The notes under the pieces: generated by a model
Seen by the model: only the letters and a program-made list of their open reading frames with translations
What the model was told of the DNA's origin: nothing
Databases searched by the model: none
Translations under genes and position numbers: made by a program
In this document: in pieces, positions 51,320 to 60,451 of the stretch
Layout: every line of letters starts with the position of its first letter
Numbering within the stretch: position 1 is the stretch's first letter
Assembly (NCBI RefSeq): GCF_019317285.1
Contig: NZ_CP079218.1
Coordinates: 2,232,001-2,296,000, forward strand
Reading direction: 5' to 3'
DNA from: Pedobacter sp. D749
GTDB lineage: Bacteria > Bacteroidota > Bacteroidia > Sphingobacteriales > Sphingobacteriaceae
DNA: 64,000 bases

Positions 51320-51739
51320 ATGAAAAAAGTATTGGTGCTTTGCACCGGAAATAGTTGCAGAAGTCAACTGGCAGAAGGATATTTAAAATATTTCGCTAAA
51401 AACAAAGCTAAAATCTACAGCGCGGGTATCGAAGTTCATGGCGTTAACCCAAGGGCGATAAAAGTAATGGCTGAAGATGGAATCGATATTTCAGGTCAAA
51501 CCTCTAACAATATTGAGGAGTATTTTGATGTGCCTTTCGATTATGTGATTACTGTTTGCGACCACGCGAAAGAAAGCTGCCCATATTTCCCAACACAGGC
51601 CATAAAACTACACCATAATTTTCCCGATCCTGCAAAAGCGGTAGGTAGTGATGAAGAAATCATGGCTGAATTTAGAAATACGAGAAATCTCGTAAAGGTT
51701 TATGTGGAAGATTTTGTAGACAAAAACCTAAAAGGCTAA
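51320..51739 (+). CDS. arsC: arsenate reductase (thioredoxin-coupled, low-MW phosphatase fold)
   Basis: A 139-residue protein. The phosphate-type loop is CTGNSCR (Cys8 to Arg14). The redox pair is Cys80 and Cys87 ([12 protein letters not shown]), matching the Cys10/82/89 set of thioredoxin-dependent ArsC from plasmid pI258. It reduces arsenate to arsenite for export by the next gene. It begins 20 bases after the DUF6428-like gene, and acr3 follows after 1 base. Confidence 0.9.
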   Translation: MKKVLVLCTGNSCRSQLAEGYLKYFAKNKAKIYSAGIEVHGVNPRAIKVMAEDGIDISGQTSNNIEEYFDVPFDYVITVCDHAKESCPYFPTQAIKLHHNFPDPAKAVGSDEEIMAEFRNTRNLVKVYVEDFVDKNLKG

Positions 51740-51740
51740 T

Positions 51741-52805
51741 ATGTCAGTAAACGTTTGTGCACCGGCAGCTCAAAGAAAACAACTAAGTTTTTTAGACCGT
51801 TATTTAACAATCTGGATTTTTTTAGCCATGTTATTAGGCGTGGGCGTGGGCTTTTTTTTTCCATCATCAGCGGTCTTGATCAATTCATTTTCGAGCGGGA
51901 GTACAAACATTATTTTGGCCATCGGATTGATCCTGATGATGTATCCTCCTTTAGCAAAAGTTAAATATCAGAATTTAGGTGAAGTATTTAAAAACGTAAA
52001 AATATTAAGCACATCACTCGTTTTAAACTGGATAATCGGACCAATTCTGATGTTTTTCCTGGCAATTATCTTTTTACATGGTTATCCTGAATATATGGTT
52101 GGTTTAATTATGATCGGTTTAGCCAGGTGTATTGCCATGGTGGTGGTTTGGAATGAACTGGCCGATGGTAATCGCGAATACGCTGCAGGCTTAATCGCAC
52201 TGAACAGTATTTTTCAGGTATTGCTTTATAGTGTATTCGCCTATTTCTTTATTACCATTTTGCCTCCTTTATTCGGCTTAAAAGGCTTGGCTGTATCAAT
52301 TTCTATTGTAGAGATTGCAAAAAGTGTGGGTATTTACCTGGGCATTCCATTTTTAATGGGCATTTTAAGTCAAAAAATACTGGTTAAATGGAAAGGAGAA
52401 GAGTGGTTCCGCTCAATTTTCATCCCAATGATTTCTCCGATAACCTTAATCGCGCTGCTTTTTACCATTGTGGTAATGTTCAGTTTAAAAGGAGAATTAA
52501 TTGTGCACATCCCAATGGATGTGCTGCGAATTGCCCTGCCATTGGTTATTTATTTCGTGGTAATGTTTGTGATCAGCTTCTTTGCTGGCAAATATTTTGG
52601 TGCAGATTATAGCAAAAGCACCGCTATTGCATTTACGGCTACAGGCAATAATTTTGAGCTGGCAATTGCTGTGGCCATTGGTGTATTTGGAATTCATTCT
52701 GGACAGGCTTTTGCTGGGGTAATCGGTCCGTTGGTTGAAGTACCAGCTTTGATTGCGTTGGTTAACGTGGCAAAGTGGTTTAGGAGAAGATATTTTGAAT
52801 TATAA
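51741..52805 (+). CDS. ACR3-family arsenite efflux transporter
   Basis: A 354-residue inner-membrane protein with about ten helices. ACR3 marks are the N-terminal [16 protein letters not shown], the conserved Cys130 in [18 protein letters not shown] and the late [20 protein letters not shown]. It exports arsenite using the proton gradient. Its start is one base after the arsC stop, so translation is coupled. It is the last gene of the ars operon. Confidence 0.93.
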   Translation: MSVNVCAPAAQRKQLSFLDRYLTIWIFLAMLLGVGVGFFFPSSAVLINSFSSGSTNIILAIGLILMMYPPLAKVKYQNLGEVFKNVKILSTSLVLNWIIGPILMFFLAIIFLHGYPEYMVGLIMIGLARCIAMVVVWNELADGNREYAAGLIALNSIFQVLLYSVFAYFFITILPPLFGLKGLAVSISIVEIAKSVGIYLGIPFLMGILSQKILVKWKGEEWFRSIFIPMISPITLIALLFTIVVMFSLKGELIVHIPMDVLRIALPLVIYFVVMFVISFFAGKYFGADYSKSTAIAFTATGNNFELAIAVAIGVFGIHSGQAFAGVIGPLVEVPALIALVNVAKWFRRRYFEL

Positions 52806-52813
52806 GATATAAT

Positions 52814-52897
52814 CGTCATCTCGACTGAAACGCATTGAAATAGAAAGATCTATCCAGACAGATTTCTCGACTTCGCTGCGCTTCGCTCGAAATGACG
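52814..52897. repeat. REP-like inverted repeat, type CGTCATCTCGAC (copy 4)
   Basis: Begins CGTCATCTCGACTGAAACGC and ends CGCTTCGCTCGAAATGACG, with AGATCTATC / GATTTCTC inside. Most similar to 25951-26037. It lies between converging acr3 and SDR genes and may serve as a terminator. Confidence 0.8.
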
Positions 52898-52914
52898 ACT
52901 ATTTTATGTTCATA

Positions 52915-53766
52915 CTAAGCTCCAACCTCGTCAAAATTGGTGGCAGTAGCCAGATATTTCCAATTCGCCATATCCCTTTGTACATCTGCAATTTTTGCAT
53001 CAGCTACCTGATAAGCATCAGAGCCTAAGAATAAATGAAGCGGTGGATTTTCACTTTTTGCAGCTTCAATAATCACCTTAACTGCTTTGGCCGGATCGCC
53101 TGGCTGTTGATTATTGATGTCGTTTTGATGTGCCGCTTGCGAGTCACGTACCTCTTTATAAGCATCAATTGGCGAACCTGGTACTGCTAACGATCCTTCT
53201 GTAAGAAACGCTGTTCTGAAATAGCCCGGCTCTACAACTGTTGCTTTGATACCTAGTGATTTTACTTCAGCCGCTAATGACTCCGTAAAGCCAACTACTG
53301 CAAATTTTGTGGCACAGTAGATTCCGAAGCCAGGGAAATTCCCAGAAAATCCACCAATAGAGGAAATATTGAAAATATGACCCGATTGTTGTTTCCGCAA
53401 TTGAGGAAGCACCTTCCTTATTACATTTAACGAACCAAAAACATTTACATCGAAGTTTTGGCGCGATTCTTTATCGCTTAACTCTTCCAACGCACCAAGC
53501 ATGCCATAGCCTGCATTGTTTACCACAACATCTACCTGACCAAATTTACTAATTGTTTGACTCACTGCAGTCTCTACACTTTCTTCATTGATTAAATCAA
53601 CACTTAAAGGTAAAAAGTTTTCTTGTTCACCAACTGCGTTGATTAAATCGTTTAAATTTCTTGAAGTTGCGGCCACATTAATGCCGTTTTTTAATAATGT
53701 TTTTACTAGGGTTAATCCCAGACCTTTGGACGCGCCTGTTACAAACCAAACTTTTTGATTTTCCAT
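52915..53766 (-). CDS. SDR-family oxidoreductase
   Basis: About 283 residues from the ATG at 53766; the longer frame back to 53883 runs through a REP element. The cofactor motif is TGASKGLGLTLV, with NNAGYG and the catalytic Y-x3-K in YCATKFA. It is a classical SDR and closely similar to the next gene, with the same late segment on NPPLHLFLGSDAYQ. This subgroup is common near AraC regulators. The substrate is unknown. Confidence 0.87.
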   Translation of the reverse strand: MENQKVWFVTGASKGLGLTLVKTLLKNGINVAATSRNLNDLINAVGEQENFLPLSVDLINEESVETAVSQTISKFGQVDVVVNNAGYGMLGALEELSDKESRQNFDVNVFGSLNVIRKVLPQLRKQQSGHIFNISSIGGFSGNFPGFGIYCATKFAVVGFTESLAAEVKSLGIKATVVEPGYFRTAFLTEGSLAVPGSPIDAYKEVRDSQAAHQNDINNQQPGDPAKAVKVIIEAAKSENPPLHLFLGSDAYQVADAKIADVQRDMANWKYLATATNFDEVGA

Positions 53767-53821
53767 GATATTTTTTTTTAGAATGAAATGAATTGATAAA
53801 GCTGTATCATAAAATAACACT

Positions 53822-53889
53822 GTCATCCTGAGCCTGTCGAAGTACATCCCATAAAACTTTTTAAGGCGTTTCGACAGGCTCAACGTGAC
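53822..53889. repeat. REP-like inverted repeat, type GTCATCCTGAGC (copy 2)
   Basis: GTCATCCTGAGCCTGTCGAA pairs with TTTCGACAGGCTCAACGTGAC. Near-identical arms to 18767-18835. Confidence 0.8.
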
Positions 53890-53957
53890 AAATTCTAGTG
53901 AAATTAGGTTTATGATACAACCTCTTTTTTGATTGCTAAATCGCCATTAGCTAATGA

Positions 53958-54797
53958 TTAATTGTCAAAATCTGTCGAAATCGTGATGGCTTTCCAGTCT
54001 TTGAACTCTTTTGTTAAAGTCTCTATCTTCGTGTTTGCCCTTTGAAAAGCATCATTTCCCAATAGTAAATGTATCGGTGGATTAGGCATACTGGCCAGCG
54101 AGATCATGGCTGCAGCAGCTTTTTCCGGATCTCCAACCTGTTGGCCATCCATTTTTAAATATTTGGAATGGATGGCCCGCACTTCTTCATATTCGGCAAT
54201 TGGATTTGCTGCCAACATCAACGAATCAGCGGTTAAGAAACTGGTTCTGAATGCGCCAGGAGCCACAACAGTTACTTTTATACCAAATTCTTTAAGGTCT
54301 TCGGCCGATACTTCTGATAATGCAATCACAGCCGATTTTGCTGCTGCATATACTGCCCAGCCGGTTGCGCCAGCAATACCTGCAATTGATGCGATATTAA
54401 TGATATGCCCCGAATGTTGTGCCCTTAAATAAGGTGAGGCTTTTCTGATGACATTTAATGTTCCGAAAACATTTACATCAAAACTGTTGCGCGTTTCTGA
54501 ATCACTCAATTCTTCAATACTGCCTCCGATGCCGTAACCTGCATTATTAATCAAAACATCTATTCTTTCGAATTTTGCAATGGTCGCTTTTATTGCGTCC
54601 TCCACACTTTGTTCGTCGGCCAGGTTAACAGCCAGTGGAAGGAATTTTCCCGTATCTGCATTTACAGCTTTTTTAAGTTCATCAATATTCCTTGAAGTAG
54701 CCGCAACAGATTGGCCAGCTTTCAGCAATTGATTTACCAAACTTAATCCTAAGCCTTTTGAAGCTCCGGTAATAAACCAAACTTTTTTCATGCCCAT
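53958..54797 (-). CDS. SDR-family oxidoreductase (paralogue of neighbour)
   Basis: A 279-residue classical SDR. The cofactor motif is TGASKGLGLSLV, then NNAGYG, then the active-site Y-x3-K in YAAAKSA. It ends with a segment on NPPIHLLLGNDAFQ matching the gene at 52915. The two probably arose by tandem duplication. The AraC gene lies just upstream on the same strand, 82 bases away, and may control both. A start two codons later (54791) is equally possible. Confidence 0.87.
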   Translation of the reverse strand: MGMKKVWFITGASKGLGLSLVNQLLKAGQSVAATSRNIDELKKAVNADTGKFLPLAVNLADEQSVEDAIKATIAKFERIDVLINNAGYGIGGSIEELSDSETRNSFDVNVFGTLNVIRKASPYLRAQHSGHIINIASIAGIAGATGWAVYAAAKSAVIALSEVSAEDLKEFGIKVTVVAPGAFRTSFLTADSLMLAANPIAEYEEVRAIHSKYLKMDGQQVGDPEKAAAAMISLASMPNPPIHLLLGNDAFQRANTKIETLTKEFKDWKAITISTDFDN

Positions 54798-54879
54798 AAT
54801 TTTCTTTTTTTTCTTAACACAAAATTACAGTACAAATGGCTTCAGCTTATTACGTTAATCAAACTTATGATTACGAAAT

Positions 54880-55791
54880 TCAAACAATCCGATAAGAAGT
54901 AGGGGTATGGTTGGTCAGTTTTTTAAAAAAGTTGTTAAAATGGGTAGGTTCCTCAAATCCCAGGCAATAACCTATTTCTGATATATTCCAGTCCGTATGC
55001 TTCAGTAAAGCCTTTGCTTCACTCAATAAACGATCTGTAATATAGTTTGTGGTGGTTTTACCAGTAGTTTCTTTAATGGCCCGGTTTAAATGGTTTACAT
55101 GTACCGAAAGTTGTGCGGCATAATCTTTGGCCGAGCGCATGGTAAGCCTTTGCGTGGTAGTTTCAATCGGAAACTGGCGTTCCAGCAGCTCTGTAAATAC
55201 AGAAGTAATCCTGGTATTGGCGTCGGTATGCTTGAATAAACTTTCTGATGGCTGAGTTTTTAGAGCAAAGTGGGTAATTTCAGTAATGTAATTCCTAAGG
55301 AGATCGTACTTATACACATAATCGGTGTTGATTTCATCAAACATTTTACCGAAGATAGCCTCTATCTGTTTGTCCTGCTGCTCATTTAAAAAATATGCAG
55401 GTTTTCCCCCAGGCGTAAACATGGGCAGATCACCAATGTTTCCACGGATCTTTTCCTTAAAAAAAGCTTCAGTGAAAATGCAGAAATAACCCGTTACTTC
55501 ACTTTTATTGCCAGTGGCGAGTTCCCAGGTATAAGGTACCAACGGATTAAAAAAAATGAGTGCAGTGCCATTAATTTCGATACTCTTATCGGCATAATGG
55601 TATACATTATGACCACGGGTAAGGCAGATCTTATAATAATCCCTTCGGTTATAACTCATCGGTTTTGAGTCGTCCCTTAAACAATCTTCCAGTTTAAAAA
55701 CGTTAAAGTGTCCAACACCGTTTTGTAAATTATCGGGCAGGAAACTAAATTTATTCTGATAAAAGTCTTCAATGCTTTCTGGTTTGTTCAT
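54880..55791 (-). CDS. AraC-family transcription regulator
   Basis: A 303-residue regulator. An N-terminal cupin-like sensor domain (about 20-170, with YYKICLTRGHNVYHYADK and NGTALIFFNPLVPYTWE) is followed by two helix-turn-helix motifs at about 205-300. These include KDYAAQLSVHVNHLNRAIKE and WNISEIGYCLGFEEPTHFNN, the hallmark of AraC proteins. It precedes the two SDR genes on the same strand and diverges from the tetR gene. It is the likely activator of the SDR pair. The inducer is unknown. Confidence 0.9.
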   Translation of the reverse strand: MNKPESIEDFYQNKFSFLPDNLQNGVGHFNVFKLEDCLRDDSKPMSYNRRDYYKICLTRGHNVYHYADKSIEINGTALIFFNPLVPYTWELATGNKSEVTGYFCIFTEAFFKEKIRGNIGDLPMFTPGGKPAYFLNEQQDKQIEAIFGKMFDEINTDYVYKYDLLRNYITEITHFALKTQPSESLFKHTDANTRITSVFTELLERQFPIETTTQRLTMRSAKDYAAQLSVHVNHLNRAIKETTGKTTTNYITDRLLSEAKALLKHTDWNISEIGYCLGFEEPTHFNNFFKKLTNHTPTSYRIV

Positions 55792-55909
55792 AAATCAAAG
55801 TTACAAAATTCAAACGTAAAACAAATAATGCACTTTTTCTTTAGTATACATTAATTGATAATAGCTTCATGCGAAAAGGAGATTCTGGTGATAAAACAAT
55901 TTGGAATTA

Positions 55910-55927
55910 ATATACCGATTGGTATAT
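55910..55927. promoter_or_regulatory. TetR-type operator ATATACC-gatt-GGTATAT
   Basis: Perfect 7-bp arms with a 4-base spacer, 25 bases before the tetR start. It overlaps the -7 element TATATTTG at 55925-55932, so binding would block transcription. A near-identical copy lies downstream of the gene at 56557. Confidence 0.75.
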
Positions 55928-55952
55928 ATTTGCATCGTCAATTCAGAACAAT

Positions 55953-56540
55953 ATGACCAAAGCAGAAAAAACGAGAAATTTCATTGTAGAGAAAACCGCG
56001 CCGATTTTTAATATGAAAGGTTATGCAGGTACTTCTTTAAATGATATCACTGCTGCTACAGGCTTAACTAAGGGGAGCATTTATGGCAACTTCGCCAATA
56101 AGGATGAAGTGGCCTTAGCAGCTTTTGATTATAACCTGAAAAATGTTTCATCAACGATAGACGTTGAAATGAATAGGCAGAGTAGCATAAAGGATAAACT
56201 TTTAGTATACATTAGTATTTATCAAAAATTTATGGATGGCTCACTATCAGAAGGAGGTTGCCCGGTTTTGAATACTGCAATTGATGCTGACGATACCCAC
56301 CCCGAATTGCGGGGAAGAGTACTAAAAGCTGTTTTAGATTGGAAAAACAAAATTTCCAAACTGGTTGAAGCCGGCATTGCCAGTAAAGAGATCAATCCAG
56401 ATCAAAATCCTAAACAGATTGCTTTAACCATTATCGCAATGGTAGAAGGGGGCATAATGATTTCGAAGCTGACCTCAAAAACAGAATATTGGAACCTCAT
56501 TATGGGCTCACTAAAAAAATATGTTGAAAGCCTCGGCTAA
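55953..56540 (+). CDS. TetR/AcrR-family repressor
   Basis: A 195-residue regulator. The N-terminal helix-turn-helix is AGTSLNDITAATGLTKGSIY (about 24-43), and NFANKDEVALAAF follows as usual. The C-terminal ligand domain contains GGCPVLNTAIDADDTHPELR, seen in the TetR_C_11-like group. Two copies of the same palindrome, before this gene and before the SDR at 56745, suggest it represses itself and that SDR. The ligand is unknown. Confidence 0.9.
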   Translation: MTKAEKTRNFIVEKTAPIFNMKGYAGTSLNDITAATGLTKGSIYGNFANKDEVALAAFDYNLKNVSSTIDVEMNRQSSIKDKLLVYISIYQKFMDGSLSEGGCPVLNTAIDADDTHPELRGRVLKAVLDWKNKISKLVEAGIASKEINPDQNPKQIALTIIAMVEGGIMISKLTSKTEYWNLIMGSLKKYVESLG

Positions 56541-56556
56541 AAATTTTTAACTAAAA

Positions 56557-56574
56557 ATATACCGATTGGTATTT
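56557..56574. promoter_or_regulatory. second TetR-type operator
   Basis: ATATACCGATTGGTATTT matches the first copy at all but one position (A to T in the right arm). It lies 17 bases after the tetR stop and about 170 bases before the SDR start. Confidence 0.65.
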
Positions 56575-56744
56575 TACAGAGTAAATAACTAGAATAATAA
56601 CTTGGGAATATCCCATTAGAGGAGCAAAGGAAGCGCTACAGATGAACGGTATTGATTATCTGAAGCCATGAGCGGTCATAAATTTCCGCTGACTCATGCC
56701 CTGAGTACTTGTTTAATCTTAAAATTTTAAAAAAAAATATAAAA

Positions 56745-57515
56745 ATGAAAACTTCACAAAATACCGTTTTATTGATCGGCGGAACAGCTGGCATCGGTTT
56801 AGAAATCGCAAAACAATTAACAGCTTTGGATAACCACGTAATTATTACCGGCAGAAACCAGGAAAGGCTGGATGCAGCTGCTGCATCATTACAAAATGTA
56901 ACTACTATTCTTTCTGATGTGAGCAAAGCTGAAGATGTGGATCAATTGGTAACCCGAATCAAAGCAGAATTTCCTCAATTGAATATTGTGATCAATAACG
57001 CTGGAAGAGCATTGCTTTACAATTTAGCCGATCTAAAGCAGGATGCTTTTGCTCACGCAGAAGATGAAATGTTAACCAATTACCTGTCCATCATCAGGAT
57101 TAATCAAAAGTTATTACCTGTGCTAAAACAGCAAGAAACTTCAGCTATTGTAAACGTTTCATCTATCGTAGCGTACGTTCCAGGGATCACTCTACCCACT
57201 TATGCAGCAAGTAAAGCAGCACTACATTCTTACAGCACTTCGTTAAGATTGAGTTTAGAAGAGACCTCCGTAAAAGTATTCGAATTAATGCCACCATTGG
57301 TTGATACCGAATTTTCAAAAGAAATAGGAGGACATAACGGAATTAAACCTTCGGTTGTAGCCGATGAGCTTTTGGCCGCTTTAGCTAATGATGAATTTGA
57401 AATTAGGGTAGGTGATACGGCTAAAATTTATGAACTGTTCAGGCAGTCGCCAGTTGATGCTTTAAATGTGATGAATGCAGATAGAAAAGCCTGGATCGAT
57501 TCTGTTGAGCAATAA
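56745..57515 (+). CDS. SDR-family oxidoreductase (DltE-like)
   Basis: About 257 residues from the ATG at 56745, which opens MKTSQNTVLLIGG. A non-coding leader with the second operator lies upstream. The cofactor motif is GGTAGIGLEIAKQL, then NNAGRA and the active-site Y-x3-K in YAASKAA. The pattern resembles the DltE-like group. It is the likely main target of the TetR regulator. The substrate is unknown. Confidence 0.87.
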   Translation: MKTSQNTVLLIGGTAGIGLEIAKQLTALDNHVIITGRNQERLDAAAASLQNVTTILSDVSKAEDVDQLVTRIKAEFPQLNIVINNAGRALLYNLADLKQDAFAHAEDEMLTNYLSIIRINQKLLPVLKQQETSAIVNVSSIVAYVPGITLPTYAASKAALHSYSTSLRLSLEETSVKVFELMPPLVDTEFSKEIGGHNGIKPSVVADELLAALANDEFEIRVGDTAKIYELFRQSPVDALNVMNADRKAWIDSVEQ

Positions 57516-57519
57516 AATG

Positions 57520-57668
57520 ATATAGCAGGAAAGCAAAAGAAATTGTTGTTTCCATTTAGATGACTGTTTTGAATATAGGAATTGTTACTTTCGCGCCATT
57601 AAGTGTAAATCCTGTGTTTACTCAATCTTAATGAAACGATAGGGCCTTTGTAGCTATTCCTGCTATAT
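57520..57668. repeat. 147-base segment flanked by 12-bp inverted repeats
   Basis: ATATAGCAGGAA at 57520-57531 and TTCCTGCTATAT at 57657-57668 are perfect complements. No gene lies between them. It could be a small mobile-element relic or just a chance match. No target duplication is clear. Confidence 0.35.
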
Positions 57669-57732
57669 TAAAATACCTTTTGGATAGTTAACGGTTGATT
57701 TTATCCAGGGGAATTGACTAAAAAACAATAAA

Positions 57733-58983
57733 ATGAAAAGAGTAGTAGTAACAGGTTTAGGTGCGATAACCCCGCTTGGCAATACTGTTGAGCAATTTTG
57801 GCAACAAATATTAGCTGGAAAAAGTGGCATTGGCCCAATTACAAAATTTGATTCGAGTAAATTTAAAACGCAATTTGCAGGTGAAGTAAAAGATTTTAAT
57901 CCTGAAGAATACCTGGAGAAAAAAGAGATTAAAAAGTACGACCTTTTTACGCAATATGCTATCGGCTCGAGTGATCAGGCGATAAAAGATGCCGGATTGG
58001 ATTTTAGTACCATGAATGATGGGCAATTGGCAGAAGTTGGGGTAATCTGGGCAACCGGAAACGGTGGTATCGGTACTTTTGAATCGCAGTTGGAAGAATT
58101 TCATGCCGGAGATGGAACACCGAGGTTTAACCCTTATTTTATCCCGAAAATGATCGTTGATATTGCTGCCGGCGCCATTTCTATCCGTCATAAATTACGT
58201 GGACCAAATTATTGTACAGTATCGGCTTGTGCATCGTCTAATACCGCCATTATTAATGCTTTTGATACCATTCGTTTAGGTAAAGCAAACGTAATGATCG
58301 CAGGTGGTTCTGAAGCAGCCTTAACCAAATCATCTGTGGGTGGATTTAATGCCGCCCAGGCGCTATCAAAAAATAACGACGATCCTCAGGGGGCTTCTAA
58401 ACCTTTTGATAAAGATAGAGATGGTTTTGTGATGAGTGAAGGCGCAGGTGCTTTGGTTTTAGAAGAGCTGGAACATGCTTTACTGCGTGGTGCACATATT
58501 TATGCCGAGATTGTTGGTGGCGGAATGGCCGCTGATGCCTATCACTTAACCGGAACACCTCCAGATGGAATCGGTGCGGCCCTGGGTATGACTAAAGCTT
58601 TGAAAGATGCCGGAATTACTGCCGATAAAATCGATTATATTAATGCGCATGCTACTTCAACAGGATTGGGTGATTTGAGTGAGCTGCAGGCAATTAACAC
58701 TGTTTTTAAAGGATTGCCGGTTGTGATTGGCGCAACAAAATCGATGACAGGTCATTTACTTGGAGCAGCAGGAGCGGTAGAAAGTGTAATCAGTATTTTA
58801 TCAATCAGAGATAATGTGGTGCCACCTACCATTAATACTAAAAACCTGGATGAAAACATTCCAAAAGGATTGAATTTCGTGCTAGGAGAAAGTATTAAAA
58901 AAGAGATTAACTACGTTTTAAATAACACTTTTGGTTTCGGCGGACATACCGCCAGTACTATTTTTAAAAAGTATGAGGCTTAA
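57733..58983 (+). CDS. fabF: beta-ketoacyl-ACP synthase II
   Basis: A 416-residue condensing enzyme. The nucleophile is Cys166 (TVSACASSNTAI). The two catalytic His are His306 (NAHATSTGLGD) and His341 (SMTGHLLGAAG), with the conserved Lys336. The start RVVVTGLGAITPLGN is the standard opening. It elongates acyl-ACP by two carbons with malonyl-ACP. No acpP lies next to it, so it may be a second copy outside the main fatty-acid operon. Confidence 0.94.
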   Translation: MKRVVVTGLGAITPLGNTVEQFWQQILAGKSGIGPITKFDSSKFKTQFAGEVKDFNPEEYLEKKEIKKYDLFTQYAIGSSDQAIKDAGLDFSTMNDGQLAEVGVIWATGNGGIGTFESQLEEFHAGDGTPRFNPYFIPKMIVDIAAGAISIRHKLRGPNYCTVSACASSNTAIINAFDTIRLGKANVMIAGGSEAALTKSSVGGFNAAQALSKNNDDPQGASKPFDKDRDGFVMSEGAGALVLEELEHALLRGAHIYAEIVGGGMAADAYHLTGTPPDGIGAALGMTKALKDAGITADKIDYINAHATSTGLGDLSELQAINTVFKGLPVVIGATKSMTGHLLGAAGAVESVISILSIRDNVVPPTINTKNLDENIPKGLNFVLGESIKKEINYVLNNTFGFGGHTASTIFKKYEA

Positions 58984-59387
58984 TTGATTTTATTATTCCC
59001 AGCTTAATTATGGATTTTATAAAGTGTTTGGTTAATCGCCAGGCACTTTTTTTATGGCCGTAGTTTTTCCTGCCATCATTTTCTCTGTCATTCTGAACGC
59101 AGTGAAGAATCTTTTAATAATAGAAAGTTTTCTGTCAGTGCTTTTCCAAAGTTGCAACAAAGGAATGCAGAGATTCTTCGTTATACTCAGAATGACAAAA
59201 TCCTCTATACTCGTCACACTAGTTTTTAATAGTTTTGCCACGGAAACACAGAAGCACGGAAACTTAATTTGTCATGGGTCTTCGACTACACTCTATACTG
59301 GTCTTAGCGTCTCGCTAAGACATTAGTTTTTTGCCACGGAGACACGGAAAATTAATTTGCAAGGGTCTTCGACCAGGCTCAGAAAAC
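58984..59387. other. 404-base intergenic region with REP and short repeats
   Basis: Between fabF and the converging yceH gene. It holds the REP element 59087-59196 and two short repeats TTGCCACGGAAACACAGAAG (59233) and TTGCCACGGAGACACGG (59333), also seen near 24273. Short frames here are not genes. Confidence 0.6.
59087..59196. repeat. REP-like inverted repeat, type GTCATTCTGAACGC
   Basis: GTCATTCTGAACGCAGTGAA with GAATCTTTT pairs with AGAGATTCTTCG and ACTCAGAATGAC. This is a third REP family, with one copy seen in the window. Confidence 0.75.
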
Positions 59388-60038
59388 CTACTTATCCATC
59401 AACAAATTAACCAACTCTTTTAATTCTTCAATTTCCAGTTCTAATTTTTCTATTCTGTTTTCCAGTTCAGTAGGATCAAACTGCGATGCTGCCATAGTTT
59501 CAGTTTCCGTTTCGATAGGGGTTTCAGCTTGTTCGCCTAAAAGATGAACAAAACGAGCTTCCTTCTGACCAGCCTTCCTGGGCAGTTGTTTTACAAAGGC
59601 AGGTTCTTCATCTGATAATTTTTGAAGCTGTTCTAAAACTTCTTCTATACTTTCAAATTCATATAATCTTCCCGAATTGCTATTAATTTCGCCTGGTGTT
59701 AACGGTCCGCGTAAAAGTAAAAGACAGATTATAGCCAACTCCGAAGGTAATAAAGGATAAACAATGGCTAAATTATGTTTGTATTTAGTTGCGCGGCTTG
59801 AACCACCTGTAGCAGTGGATATTAAACCTTTTATTTTAAGTTGGTTTAACGTTAAAGTTATGGTCTCCTCATCGTAATTTACCACAGGATTTCTCGAACT
59901 TTTTTGGTTACATGCAGCCGTTAAACTATTTAAAGTCATTGGGTAATAATCGGGCGTGGTGCGGCTTTTTTCTATTAATGCGCCTAAAACACGCTGCTCT
60001 TCTGCTGATAAATCGGGTAGTGGTTTTACATCGTCCAT
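59388..60038 (-). CDS. YceH-family (DUF480) protein
   Basis: A 216-residue protein with the YceH pattern: LSAEEQRVLGALIEKSRTTP, then YYPMTLNSLTAACNQKSSRNPV, and the second half with AIICLLLLRGPLTPGEINSN. The fold is two winged helices in tandem. A C-terminal coiled-coil helix (LENRIEKLELEIEELKEL) ends it. The role is unknown; a link to virulence or membrane stress is suggested only in other species. It is solitary. Confidence 0.88.
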   Translation of the reverse strand: MDDVKPLPDLSAEEQRVLGALIEKSRTTPDYYPMTLNSLTAACNQKSSRNPVVNYDEETITLTLNQLKIKGLISTATGGSSRATKYKHNLAIVYPLLPSELAIICLLLLRGPLTPGEINSNSGRLYEFESIEEVLEQLQKLSDEEPAFVKQLPRKAGQKEARFVHLLGEQAETPIETETETMAASQFDPTELENRIEKLELEIEELKELVNLLMDK

Positions 60039-60141
60039 ATTATAAAAGTATAAATTGGTTAAGCATTTTGAAAATTATTTTGCTAACGATTTGTTTATAG
60101 AGAGTTACACAAAATATTGTTCCAAAGAGAAATTCTAATTT

Positions 60142-60438
60142 CTAAAACTTCTTATTCTTTGAAATTTTAAGCACATTTTTAATATGCTCAGCAACCGCTG
60201 CGCTTTGAATATTTTCTCCGGTTTCGATATACCGATTTACAGGCCCCTCACAATTAAGACAAAAACCTCTCAAAATAATATCATTCAATTTATTTAAATA
60301 AGATTTATAATTTGTAATGGTTGCTGTCTTTTTGCAAGTGCTACAATACGAATTTTCTAGTATAATATTGAGGTGCTTGTATTGCTCCAACATTATAATT
60401 TCTATATCGTAATCTTCAATTTCAATCTCTTTTTCCAT
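60142..60438 (-). CDS. small zinc-ribbon-like hypothetical protein
   Basis: A 98-residue protein with Cys32-x2-Cys35 and Cys60-x2-Cys63, the pattern of a zinc ribbon. A helical acidic start and a Lys-rich end surround it. I do not recognise a family. It lies 13 bases after the OmpA-family gene on the same strand, so it may be co-transcribed, though the pair has no evident functional link. Confidence 0.6.
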   Translation of the reverse strand: MEKEIEIEDYDIEIIMLEQYKHLNIILENSYCSTCKKTATITNYKSYLNKLNDIILRGFCLNCEGPVNRYIETGENIQSAAVAEHIKNVLKISKNKKF

Positions 60439-60451
60439 AAATAAAAATGTA

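Noticed and set aside
53767..53883. N-terminal extension of the SDR at 52915 (MSLSKRLKKF)
   Set aside because: It reads through a REP-like inverted repeat. The start at 53766 gives a standard SDR N terminus.
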